Assembly: GCA_002440805.1 (NCBI GenBank)
Contig: DJVD01000077.1
Coordinates: forward strand, 821-10,611
From: Chloroflexi bacterium UBA6265
GTDB taxonomy: Bacteria > Chloroflexota > Chloroflexia > Thermomicrobiales > UBA6265
Direction of reading: 5' to 3'
Length of the DNA stretch: 9,791 bases
Shown: one piece after another, positions 1-5,567 of the stretch
Numbering within the stretch: position 1 is the first letter of the stretch
Layout of the letters: every line of letters starts with the position of its first letter
The notes under the pieces: generated by a model
What the model saw: the letters and a program-made list of their open reading frames with translations, nothing else
What the model was told of the DNA's origin: nothing
The model's database searches: none
Program-made: the position numbers and the translations under genes

Positions 1-386
1 GGACCGGCCCAGTGCTTAATCTGCTGGGTGCGGCTCGAGCCGAGGTAATGATTGGTGAACGTGGTGGGGGCATCGGCATCCTGCACCACCACCTGCAGCC
101 GATCGGCATACTCGCCCAGGCCCGGCACATCCATACCGGCGATGGTTTCGCCATAGCGGCCACGAGTGAGGATCGCCACACTGGCACCCATATGGGCCGC
201 AGCAAGGCCGCTATACAGCGCCGTGCCGCCAAGGGTGACACTGCCATCGTCATTCAAATCGGCCGTGATATGGCCAATAATCAGGTAATCGGGTGTACGC
301 GTCGCCTGCAACCTGCTTCGCATCTGTTGGCTGCGAAATGGCGTGCGTGTGCTGTGTTTGCGCTTGGGTGCGCTTTCATCCGTCAT
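1..386 (-). CDS. PfkB-family carbohydrate/nucleoside kinase, N-terminal part (cut by window edge)
   Basis: The first 128 codons of a ribokinase/PfkB-type kinase, which phosphorylates a sugar or nucleoside with ATP. The reading begins MTDESAPKRKHSTRTPF, then a core with DYLIIGHITADL (about residues 31-42) followed by GGTALYSGLAAAHMGASVAILTR (about 48-70). The GG-x-A-x-N/Y stretch that contacts substrate in this family is therefore present. The C-terminal half with the DTxGAGD catalytic motif lies beyond position 1, so the substrate cannot be named. The ATG overlaps the stop of jag as ATGA, and GTGGAG lies 5 nt upstream inside jag, so translation is probably coupled. The first 30 or so residues are a basic extension absent from typical PfkB proteins; the in-frame Met22 is an alternative start. 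Family confident, specificity unknown. Confidence 0.8.
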   Translation of the reverse strand, partial: MTDESAPKRKHSTRTPFRSQQMRSRLQATRTPDYLIIGHITADLNDDGSVTLGGTALYSGLAAAHMGASVAILTRGRYGETIAGMDVPGLGEYADRLQVVVQDADAPTTFTNHYLGSSRTQQIKHWAG

Positions 387-1222
387 GCGGGCTCCACGGT
401 AATACGGCGAGTGCTACCTTCGCCCTCGCTATGCGTCACCACATCGGGATGCTGCTTCAGTGTGAGGTGAATAACGCGGCGTTCATTGGCCGGCATCGGC
501 TCCAGCACAATGGGGCGACCACTGCGCGCGACCTGCCGGGCAACACGCTCGGCCAGGCCCACCAGTGATTCCTCGCGGCGGGCACGATAGCCCTCCACAT
601 CCACAATCACCCGGGTCCACTCTTCCAGCTTGCGGTTCACCAGGGTGTTCATCAGGAACTGCAACTGGCCGAGGTGGTCCCCGCGGCGACCAATGAGCAT
701 GCCCAGGTCGTTGCCCATGATATCGAGGAAGATCGTCGGCGGATCTTCGGTGCTCAGCGGCACGGCGCTGGGATTATCCACGGCCACCACATCGGCATTA
801 ACGCCCATCAGGCTGAGGAGTTCGGTGAGCATATCCTTGGCGATGGCTTCGTGCGCTTCATCGGCGCGATCCCGCGGCTCGCCACCGTTCACCGGGGGCT
901 TGCCACGGCGGCTGGGGCGATCGCCCGGGGTGCGGCCACCCAGCCAATCGCGATTGCCATTTTCGGGGCGGCCACCCCGGCCACGACGTCGATTGCGGCC
1001 ACTGCGGCCGGCTTCTTCCGCAGCCTTCTGGCCAGGAATCGGCTGGCTAGCCATGCCCTTGGCGGTAACGCGGACGAGCGCTTCGGCATCTTCATCGGGA
1101 CCCTCTTCCGAGAGGATCTCGATATCAACATCGGCTTCGGTCAGTTCCAGCTGCTCCAGGGCGAGGCGTACAGCATCGTCCACCGAGACTGCCTGAATCT
1201 CAACGCTGGTTCGTTTGGTCAT
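383..1222 (-). CDS. khpB: RNA-binding protein KhpB/Jag (Jag_N, KH-II, R3H)
   Basis: A cytoplasmic RNA-binding protein of 279 aa, partner of KhpA in Gram-positive bacteria, where it affects cell elongation and division. Order of parts: a Jag_N domain at about residues 1-55 (EIQAVSVDDAVRLALEQL), an Arg/Gly-rich linker at about 72-118, a KH-II domain at about 130-208 with the GxxG loop as GRRG (178-181), and an R3H domain at about 210-277 with the RxxxH signature as R248-H252. All hallmark residues are intact. The ATG at 1222 is preceded by AAGGTGG about 8 nt upstream, 38 nt after the yidC stop, which is the usual yidC-jag arrangement. The stop overlaps the pfkB start (ATGA). The RG-rich linker is longer and more basic than I would expect and may itself bind RNA. 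Family call is firm; cellular role is inferred from relatives. Confidence 0.95.
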   Translation of the reverse strand: MTKRTSVEIQAVSVDDAVRLALEQLELTEADVDIEILSEEGPDEDAEALVRVTAKGMASQPIPGQKAAEEAGRSGRNRRRGRGGRPENGNRDWLGGRTPGDRPSRRGKPPVNGGEPRDRADEAHEAIAKDMLTELLSLMGVNADVVAVDNPSAVPLSTEDPPTIFLDIMGNDLGMLIGRRGDHLGQLQFLMNTLVNRKLEEWTRVIVDVEGYRARREESLVGLAERVARQVARSGRPIVLEPMPANERRVIHLTLKQHPDVVTHSEGEGSTRRITVEPA

Positions 1223-1260
1223 GTTTACACCACCTTAACGGTTGCTCAGATGCCGATAGT

Positions 1261-2343
1261 CTACGCTTTTTTCTTTCGCTTGCGATTGACCTGCGGGCGC
1301 GCCACGGGTGCCGACTGGACGGAAACACCATCGGCATCGGGGCGGTTCTTGAACTTGCTGGCGGCATCCACGCGCTTCTGGTAGTCGCTGCGGCGCGCGG
1401 GTTTGGCGGTTGCCTGCCCACTGGTGGTACGGGTTGTTGCTTTCTGGGCGGCGGCCAGCTCATCGCGCTTGCGCTGGGCTTCTTCCTGCTTGGCCCGGGC
1501 GGCATCGGCCTGCTTGGCCATGAATTCCTGGAACTTGCCCTGCTTAACCGGCTGGCCAGACTGAACAGCCAGTTCCTCGGCGGTTTTCGGGGCCACGTAG
1601 CCAAGGCGACGGTGCTCGGCCATTTCCGGCAACCACGGGAACCATTCGCCAAAGGCACCCCAACCGGTGATCATCCACTGCTGCACCACCGAGTAGATGG
1701 CCTGCGCCACCCAGTACAGCACCGCACCGGAAGCGAAGTTTGCGCCGAACAGCACCACGGTGATGGGCATGAAGTTCATCATGGTGTTCATCATCTTCTG
1801 CTGCGGGTCGGTCACCTTCTGGTTGGCCGGGCGCATCATCCGGGCCTGCACAAACTGGAACAAACCAGCCAGCACCGGCAGGATGTAGTACGGATCGGCT
1901 GCGCCGAGGCTGTTCAGCCACAGGAAGCCGTGGGCCCACTCGCCGGAGTTGCTCTCGCTCAACGGCAGGATGGCGCGGTACACACCGAAGAAGATCGGCA
2001 ACTGAATCAGCATCGGCAAACAGCCGGCCATCGGGTTGACACCGTACTGCTGGTAGAGCGCCATCTGCGCCGCCGAGGCAGCCTGGCGATCATTGCCGTG
2101 CTTCTTCTGAATTTCCTTGATCTTGGGAGCCAACTCCTGCATCGCCTTGGACGAGCGGATCGACTTGATCGTGAGGGGCAGCATCAATGTCTTGATGATG
2201 ATCGTGAACACGATAATGGCGATACCACCACTGCGGAAGGTATCGGCAAGCAGGTTCAGGAACCATTTGAGGAAATCGACATACTGGTCCCAGACGATAA
2301 TTCCGGGAACCATGGTGCTCACGCCCGAGGTGATATCCAGCAC
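1261..2343 (-). CDS. yidC: Membrane protein insertase YidC/Oxa1 family
   Basis: Inserts proteins into the cytoplasmic membrane alone or with SecYEG. 360 aa, of the short Gram-positive/Oxa1 type without a large extracytoplasmic domain. Hydrophobic segments lie at about residues 13-34, 39-59, 108-126, 153-172 and 187-220, with a charged coiled region between the second and third (MQELAPKIKEIQKKHGND). The groove residue, usually Arg, is Lys51 here (TIIIKTLMLPL). The C-terminal 90 residues are hydrophilic, rich in Ala, Lys and Arg, ending NRKRKKKA, as in YidC forms thought to touch the ribosome. No lipoprotein signal is visible. GTG at 2343 is chosen because AGGAGG lies 9 nt upstream; GTG 2322 and ATG 2313 are less supported alternatives. 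It sits 150 nt after yidD and 38 nt before jag. Confidence 0.95.
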   Translation of the reverse strand: MLDITSGVSTMVPGIIVWDQYVDFLKWFLNLLADTFRSGGIAIIVFTIIIKTLMLPLTIKSIRSSKAMQELAPKIKEIQKKHGNDRQAASAAQMALYQQYGVNPMAGCLPMLIQLPIFFGVYRAILPLSESNSGEWAHGFLWLNSLGAADPYYILPVLAGLFQFVQARMMRPANQKVTDPQQKMMNTMMNFMPITVVLFGANFASGAVLYWVAQAIYSVVQQWMITGWGAFGEWFPWLPEMAEHRRLGYVAPKTAEELAVQSGQPVKQGKFQEFMAKQADAARAKQEEAQRKRDELAAAQKATTRTTSGQATAKPARRSDYQKRVDAASKFKNRPDADGVSVQSAPVARPQVNRKRKKKA

Positions 2344-2358
2344 TTAACGTGCCCTCCT

Positions 2359-2395
2359 GCCGCTGTGCGGCGCGATCTGGCGCTACGTCAGCGCC
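2359..2395 (-). promoter_or_regulatory. Double hairpin in the yidD-yidC gap, next to the yidC ribosome binding site
   Basis: In transcript order there is a perfect stem GGCGCT/AGCGCC (2395-2379, loop GACGT) and then GCCGC/GCGGC (2371-2359, loop ACA), immediately followed by the AGGAGG that serves the yidC GTG. The second hairpin shares the 13-mer GCCGCACAGCGGC with the rpmH leader. Position suggests a role in yidC translation or RNA processing. No promoter was recognised in this 150-nt gap. Confidence 0.4.
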
Positions 2396-2493
2396 GGGAA
2401 GACTGCATGTTGACGGACGATTCGCGCAGCGATGTCGCTCGCCTGCGTTTGGTCGACAGGTGCCAACCACGAGAATGGTCACAGTGAGCGCGG

Positions 2494-2703
2494 CTAGGGA
2501 ACAGGATCCCAGCCACTGCCGCCGAACGGATTGCAACGGAGGATCCGCCACACCGCCAAACGGCCGCCCTTAAAGATACCGTACTTCTCGATGGACTCGT
2601 AGGCGTATTCCGAGCATGTCGGCTGATACCGGCACGAGGGCGGTAACCCCGGGGAAATCCGCTTTTTGTAAAAACGAATCACTGCCAGCATTGGCCGTTT
2701 CAT
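2494..2703 (-). CDS. yidD: Membrane protein insertion efficiency factor YidD
   Basis: Small (69 aa) membrane-associated helper of YidC-dependent insertion, found between rnpA and yidC in many bacteria. The whole conserved family core is visible: [20 protein letters not shown], then the cysteine-containing [16 protein letters not shown] and the terminal [24 protein letters not shown]. The amphipathic N-terminus is expected to lie on the inner face of the membrane. The ATG overlaps the rnpA stop (ATGA) and GGAG precedes it by about 8 nt inside rnpA, so the two are probably translationally coupled. Length and motif order are normal for the family, with no sign of decay. Confidence 0.97.
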   Translation of the reverse strand: MKRPMLAVIRFYKKRISPGLPPSCRYQPTCSEYAYESIEKYGIFKGGRLAVWRILRCNPFGGSGWDPVP

Positions 2704-3143
2704 TCCTGTTCTCCGTTAGCTGTTTCGGTTGTTTTGGCCGTTCCACCCTTCCAACTGGTGGTGATGGGTGCCCCGACGGTTGGAGCTTTTGCCCCCGGCT
2801 GAACCAGATCGGTACGACCCAGGATCTGCTGCAAGGTTGTTTGAGCCGCCGCCAGGTCGGGCATCTCTTCGATGCCACCCCGGCACACGATCGCCACATC
2901 GTGGCCCGGCTTCAGGACCGGGTGCCAGGCCCGCAATGCTTCCCGCACCAAGCGTTTCAGGCGATTGCGATGCACCGCATTGCCGCATTTCTTGCCAGCA
3001 ATTACGGTGTAGCGGTTTTGCACCGGCTCCAGGCTGTTGGGCATGTATCGCAGCACCAGGGCACCCTGCGCCACGGAACGACCCCGAGATCGTACCCGTT
3101 TCACATCGTGTTCTTCGCGCAGGCGATACCGGCGATCTACCAC
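2700..3143 (-). CDS. rnpA: Ribonuclease P protein component
   Basis: Protein subunit of RNase P, which helps the catalytic RNA recognise the 5' leader of pre-tRNA. The start shown is GTG at 3143, giving 147 aa beginning with [20 protein letters not shown]; it has GGAG 6 nt upstream and matches the usual N-terminus. A longer reading from TTG 3182 would run through a perfect hairpin and lacks a ribosome binding site. The RNR signature is clear ([21 protein letters not shown]). The last 35 or so residues (after about [15 protein letters not shown]) form a low-complexity Thr/Ala-rich tail beyond the normal fold, which usually ends near 115-125 aa. The gene overlaps yidD by 4 nt and follows rpmH after a 109-nt gap. 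The RNase P RNA gene is not in the window. Confidence 0.95.
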   Translation of the reverse strand: MVDRRYRLREEHDVKRVRSRGRSVAQGALVLRYMPNSLEPVQNRYTVIAGKKCGNAVHRNRLKRLVREALRAWHPVLKPGHDVAIVCRGGIEEMPDLAAAQTTLQQILGRTDLVQPGAKAPTVGAPITTSWKGGTAKTTETANGEQE

Positions 3144-3170
3144 TACGTACTCCGCTTGCCACAAACAGCA

Positions 3171-3195
3171 AACGCCGGGCAACTGGCCCGGCGTT
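3171..3195 (-). terminator. Perfect 10-bp hairpin between rpmH and rnpA, candidate attenuator or processing site
   Basis: On the transcript the stem AACGCCGGGC pairs perfectly with GCCCGGCGTT around a 5-nt loop (CAGTT), followed by the T-rich TGCTGTTTGTGG. The tail is not a pure U-run, so this would be a leaky terminator or an RNase/stability element. It lies 58 nt after the rpmH stop and 27 nt before the rnpA GTG, a place where partial termination would adjust L34 against RnpA. It closely resembles the leader hairpin at 3559-3580. Confidence 0.45.
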
Positions 3196-3213
3196 ACTCG
3201 AAAAGGCGATCTC

Positions 3214-3229
3214 CCGCACCGTTGTGCGG
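3214..3229 (-). repeat. 6-bp hairpin after rpmH stop (GTGCGG-related)
   Basis: CCGCAC/GTGCGG stem with a 4-nt loop (AACG on the transcript), 23 nt after the rpmH stop. The flanking 10-mer GCGCCGCACA is identical to part of the hairpin before yidC (2373-2364), so the two may share origin or a binding partner. Confidence 0.4.
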
Positions 3230-3252
3230 CGCAGGATTCACCAGGGAACCGA

Positions 3253-3423
3253 CTACCGGTTCTGGGTGAATTTTCGCTCTTCGGCTACCGTCAGGGCGTG
3301 TCGGCCCTTGCGGCGTCGGTTCTGCAGCACATTGCGTCCACCAGCGGAAGACATACGGGCAAGGAAACCGAATTTACGAATACGCTTGATGCGCTTTGGC
3401 TGATATGTTCTCTTGGTGGACAC
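3253..3423 (-). CDS. rpmH: 50S ribosomal protein L34
   Basis: A 56-aa basic protein of the large ribosomal subunit. The translation reads [19 protein letters not shown] then [20 protein letters not shown] and [17 protein letters not shown], which contains the family signature TYQP-KR-GFxxRM-x-GG-R-VLxxRRxKGRxxLT. The start is GTG, supported by AGAGGAG about 7 nt upstream. The C-terminal tail ([10 protein letters not shown]) is slightly longer than the typical 44-50 aa form. First gene of the operon, about 164 nt downstream of the predicted transcription start; rnpA follows after a gap with two hairpins, which may let L34 be made in excess of RnpA. Confidence 0.97.
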   Translation of the reverse strand: MSTKRTYQPKRIKRIRKFGFLARMSSAGGRNVLQNRRRKGRHALTVAEERKFTQNR

Positions 3424-3587
3424 GCGAGTTCTCCTCTAAGAAATCAATGACATCCCGTCATAGAAGGGTCACAGTTTCGGGTGGGCCGCTGTGCGGCCTG
3501 CACAACGGGGCGGACAGGTTTCGTAGAAGGTACCGGTTTTTCGGCACACACGCCCCAACACCGGGTAACCTGGCCCGGCGCATACGA
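3424..3587 (-). promoter_or_regulatory. Structured 5' leader of rpmH mRNA
   Basis: The untranslated leader carries two hairpins in transcript order: one at 3580-3559, starting about 8 nt from the predicted 5' end (stem CGCCGGG/CCCGGTG with one G-U pair), and one at 3498-3484 (stem GGCCGC/GCGGCC, loop ACA). A weak dyad ATGAC/GTCAT lies at 3461-3447. The ribosome binding site AGAGGAG follows near the start codon. No known riboswitch or ribosomal protein leader was recognised. The first hairpin could protect the 5' end; regulation is conjecture. Confidence 0.45.
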
Positions 3588-3593
3588 ATGGTG

Positions 3594-3623
3594 ATTATAG
3601 AAGGAACAGCGCAACAGCGTCAA
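3594..3623 (-). promoter_or_regulatory. Sigma70-type promoter of the rpmH operon
   Basis: On the minus strand TTGACG (3623-3618) is followed after 18 nt by a perfect TATAAT (3599-3594). Transcription should start near 3587, giving a leader of about 164 nt before the rpmH GTG. This is the best promoter match in the window and faces the only strong translation-machinery operon. Start site not measured; inferred from spacing. Confidence 0.8.
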
Positions 3624-3902
3624 TGTCGGGCATATCGTACGAATGCATGCGTTGTCCCCGGCATCGGTCTAAAAGTGTTCGATTGAAGGGGTTTTCTGAT
3701 CTCCCCCCGGATCCCGGAATGTAGACCGTACCGTGGTCTGGGTGCGCCAAGGTTCGCTTCACTACGCGGCGCCGCCTTGGCCGGTGGTGCGGGTTCCTGT
3801 AATCCCAAGGCCGACGTCACCAGGAAGCCGGAAATGTAATTAGGGCGTATCTCGATAGCAGCGCAGGTTATCTGCGCCTTCGCCCACCCAAGGGTAGGTG
3901 AG
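3624..3902. other. Non-coding stretch between eboE and the rpmH promoter with competing inverted repeats
   Basis: No convincing gene on either strand. The heptamer GCCAAGG at 3746-3752 can pair with CCTTGGC at 3775-3781, while GCCTTGG at 3774-3780 can instead pair with CCAAGGC at 3805-3811, so two 7-bp stems are mutually exclusive. Nearby are AGACC/GGTCT (3723-3727 with 3735-3739) and GCGCAG/CTGCGC (3861-3866 with 3872-3877, 24 nt after the eboE stop, without a U-run). It could be the 3' region of eboE mRNA or an unrecognised RNA; tests for SRP RNA, tRNA and RNase P RNA motifs by eye were negative. Confidence 0.4.
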
Positions 3903-5078
3903 CTACCCGAGGATTGCTTCCACCCACGCTGCTTCGCGGGCCACCATTTCCTCCACCGGGCCGCGATCGTCGGCTGGCACCACATCCCAGGTCGCCGAGC
4001 GCAGCTCGATCATCCCCACCTCGGTTCCCCGCGCAGCAATCTTTCGCAGCCAGTCTGCTGTAGCTGACCGCGTCGATTTCCAGCCACCATACCGATCGGC
4101 CAGCACGGGCGCGTGGGTGTGGATGCGCCATGTTTCACCGGCTGAGCCATCAATGGCGACAATCGCCTCTGGCAGGTCGTCGTATCGGGCCACGATCACA
4201 CCCTCGCGCGCGGCCACCACCTGTTGCAGCAACCTGTCGCTGCCGATTGCCTGCAGGTGCGTGAGTAATTCGGAGCGTTCACGGGCACCGGCCGGGATAT
4301 CGGCCTCCAGCGCCGCAGAAACCTGCAACCGACCAATACGAATCCCCACATCGGCAAAGCGATCGAGGCTGGCGGCGGCATCGTCCCACACCACAGCGGC
4401 ATGGGCGGTATCCAGCGCCAGGCGAACATGGCGCAACAATACGTCGGCCGCGGTGCCTTCGGTCAGGTGCATGCGATCGCTCAGCATCGCCGCGCCACGG
4501 GTGAGCAGCCATTGCTGGTAGAACCGGACGATATCGTCGGTATCGCGCAGCACACTGCCGGGTTCGGCCTCGAGATCGATATGGATCGTGATGCCGGTGC
4601 GTTCGTGGATGGTGGCCACATGCTGCACCACCCGGACGAGGTTGAGAGTGAGCGCCGCCCAGTTGCCGGGGAAATCGACATCCAGCCAGTTGCGATGACT
4701 GAACGCGTTGGTAGTGATTCCCAGCTCGGTACCTTCACCATCCGCTATGTCCGCCAGCAGGTTGGTGGCGCCAAACATAAAGCCAACCCGTTCCTCCGTG
4801 CGCCAATCGGGATCGTGGATCTGCTCCTTGGCACCACCGCGCATGCTGACAGCGCTCATTCCCGCCAACTGCAAGCCATATTCGCCCAGCAATGATGTCA
4901 GGTTGGTCGCGTTCAGATGCGGATCGGCCAGTGCGGCATGTGACAAGCGCACACTGACACCAACTGGCGCTGCACCGCCAATGGCCAGGTTGATGGGCGC
5001 CAGGCTTTCCCGCACGCTTGCCTGCATGTCAGCAAACGATGTGATTGGCCGAATCGCTCCGGCGTGAACTATCTGCAC
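3903..5078 (-). CDS. eboE: EboE-like TIM-barrel protein (orphan)
   Basis: Resembles EboE, the xylose-isomerase-like TIM-barrel protein of the ebo cluster, which is implicated in export or trafficking of a metabolite; its reaction is unknown. Family-like blocks in order (numbered from GTG 5078): PVGVSVRLSHAAL (38-50), PDWRTEERV (90-98), IHIDLEAEPGSVL (165-177), LALDTAHAAV (220-229), GIRIGRLQVSAAL (245-257), WRIHTHAPVLADRYGG (317-332) and IELRSATWDVVP (357-368). Acidic and His residues in the blocks from 165 on (E170, E172, D223, H226, H320, H322, E358) could form a metal site, so it is probably active. GTG 5078 is preferred because GAGG lies 6 nt upstream and the family starts there; an ATG at 5117 has no ribosome binding site. 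391 aa, normal length. No eboA, B, C, D or F is nearby. It stands alone between the rpmH operon and oriC. Family call rests on remembered motifs. Confidence 0.75.
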   Translation of the reverse strand: MQIVHAGAIRPITSFADMQASVRESLAPINLAIGGAAPVGVSVRLSHAALADPHLNATNLTSLLGEYGLQLAGMSAVSMRGGAKEQIHDPDWRTEERVGFMFGATNLLADIADGEGTELGITTNAFSHRNWLDVDFPGNWAALTLNLVRVVQHVATIHERTGITIHIDLEAEPGSVLRDTDDIVRFYQQWLLTRGAAMLSDRMHLTEGTAADVLLRHVRLALDTAHAAVVWDDAAASLDRFADVGIRIGRLQVSAALEADIPAGARERSELLTHLQAIGSDRLLQQVVAAREGVIVARYDDLPEAIVAIDGSAGETWRIHTHAPVLADRYGGWKSTRSATADWLRKIAARGTEVGMIELRSATWDVVPADDRGPVEEMVAREAAWVEAILG

Positions 5079-5148
5079 GTGTTTCCTCGCTCTCTTCTGG
5101 AGTTCATGGCTCATCATCGGCCAGATTAATCACGCCGGCCAATTGCCA

Positions 5149-5190
5149 GGGTGTGCCAAAGCGTTGACCTTTGCTGGTCCCGGCACACCC
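5149..5190. repeat. 9-bp perfect inverted repeat upstream of eboE
   Basis: GGGTGTGCC (5149-5157) and GGCACACCC (5182-5190) are exact reverse complements separated by 24 nt. Inside the spacer CAAAG/CTTTG (5157-5161 with 5169-5173) can form a nested stem. It lies 71 nt upstream of the preferred eboE start and 60 nt left of the first DnaA box, so it could be an eboE operator, a leader structure, or an origin-side site. No clear -10/-35 pair was found for eboE. Confidence 0.4.
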
Positions 5191-5249
5191 GGGAACGGTG
5201 ACAATCCACTGTCGGATTCCTGACCCGTAGTCACCACCCACCCTGTCTC

Positions 5250-5321
5250 TGTGGACAAATCAGCCCGAATGTGTGGATAACTGACCCTGTTTGGGGATAA
5301 CAGCCCGAATAGTGTGAAAAC
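5250..5321. repeat. Two box-CAGCCCGAAT-box modules in oriC
   Basis: CAGCCCGAAT occurs exactly at 5261-5270 and 5301-5310, 40 nt apart. The first is flanked by TGTGGACAA (5250-5258) and TGTGGATAA (5272-5280); the second by TGGGGATAA (5292-5300) and a degenerate TGTGAAAAC (5313-5321). The pattern box, CAGCCCGAAT, box is thus repeated, suggesting a tandem-duplicated origin module or a separate protein site. Confidence 0.6.
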
Positions 5322-5494
5322 TTTGTAAAAACCGCATGCACAAGTGTCAACGCTGGTGCTGGTAGCTGCGGGGATTGTCACACCTGTCGGTGCTGGAGCC
5401 AGTGGAGCATGTGGATAGTTTTTCCACCTGTCCACATCGAAAATTCGTCGTGGTTACCGGCCTAACTGCTGTTATCCCCACTATCCACAGACAC

Positions 5495-5538
5495 TACAAT
5501 TAACGACTATATCCACATCATGAAAAGATTAATTAGAG
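5495..5538. other. AT-rich candidate DNA unwinding element
   Basis: Counted directly, 12 of 44 bases are G or C (27 %), far below the surrounding sequence. It includes the outermost plus-oriented DnaA box (5509-5517) and the AT run AAAAGATTAATTAG (5523-5536). It sits just right of two abutting DnaA boxes, the usual geometry for initial melting. A clear DnaA-trio series could not be resolved by eye. Confidence 0.5.
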
Positions 5539-5567
5539 CTACGAACCGGTGCCCAGGTCACACCTTG

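Larger units (their letters stand above)
5250..5538. other. oriC: Chromosomal replication origin (oriC)
   Basis: Dense cluster of DnaA boxes. Minus-oriented: 5250-5258 (TTGTCCACA), 5272-5280 (perfect TTATCCACA), 5292-5300 (TTATCCCCA), 5410-5418 (CTATCCACA). Plus-oriented: 5428-5436 (CTGTCCACA), 5472-5480 (TTATCCCCA), 5481-5489 (CTATCCACA, abutting the previous one), 5509-5517 (ATATCCACA). The left and right arrays point away from each other. An AT-rich stretch follows the right array. No gene occupies 5079-5567. The linked rpmH-rnpA-yidD-yidC-jag operon is classically origin-proximal. dnaA and dnaN, which often adjoin such an origin, are not in this window. Confidence 0.85.

Noticed and set aside
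674..1384. 236-codon frame on the plus strand opposite jag
   Set aside because: Shadow of GC-rich jag and yidC codons; jag has all its domain signatures on the other strand.
1612..2487. 291-codon frame on the plus strand opposite yidC
   Set aside because: Rich in His, Gln and Arg as expected of an antisense shadow; yidC is unambiguous.
3144..3182. Longer rnpA reading from TTG 3182 (13 more residues)
   Set aside because: No ribosome binding site, TTG lies in the loop of a strong hairpin, and the extra residues (MPGVCCLWQAEYV) do not match the family N-terminus.
3788..3811. CCTGTAATCCCA, which recalls the Alu-domain UGUAAU motif of SRP RNA, and a GGGTTC that recalls a tRNA T-arm
   Set aside because: The conserved SRP S-domain sequence (GGAAG followed by AGCAG) is absent on both strands of 3424-3902, and no cloverleaf can be folded around the GGGTTC.
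3620..3985. 121-codon open frame on the minus strand overlapping the eboE 3' end
   Set aside because: It overlaps the well-supported eboE frame and the rpmH promoter, and shows no recognisable motif.
5079..5117. eboE start at ATG 5117
   Set aside because: No ribosome binding site there; GTG 5078 has GAGG at proper distance and begins where the family does. Not excluded entirely.
5130..5435. 101-codon open frame on the minus strand through the origin region
   Set aside because: It runs straight through several DnaA boxes, has no family resemblance or ribosome binding site that I can see, and its composition looks like translated non-coding DNA.
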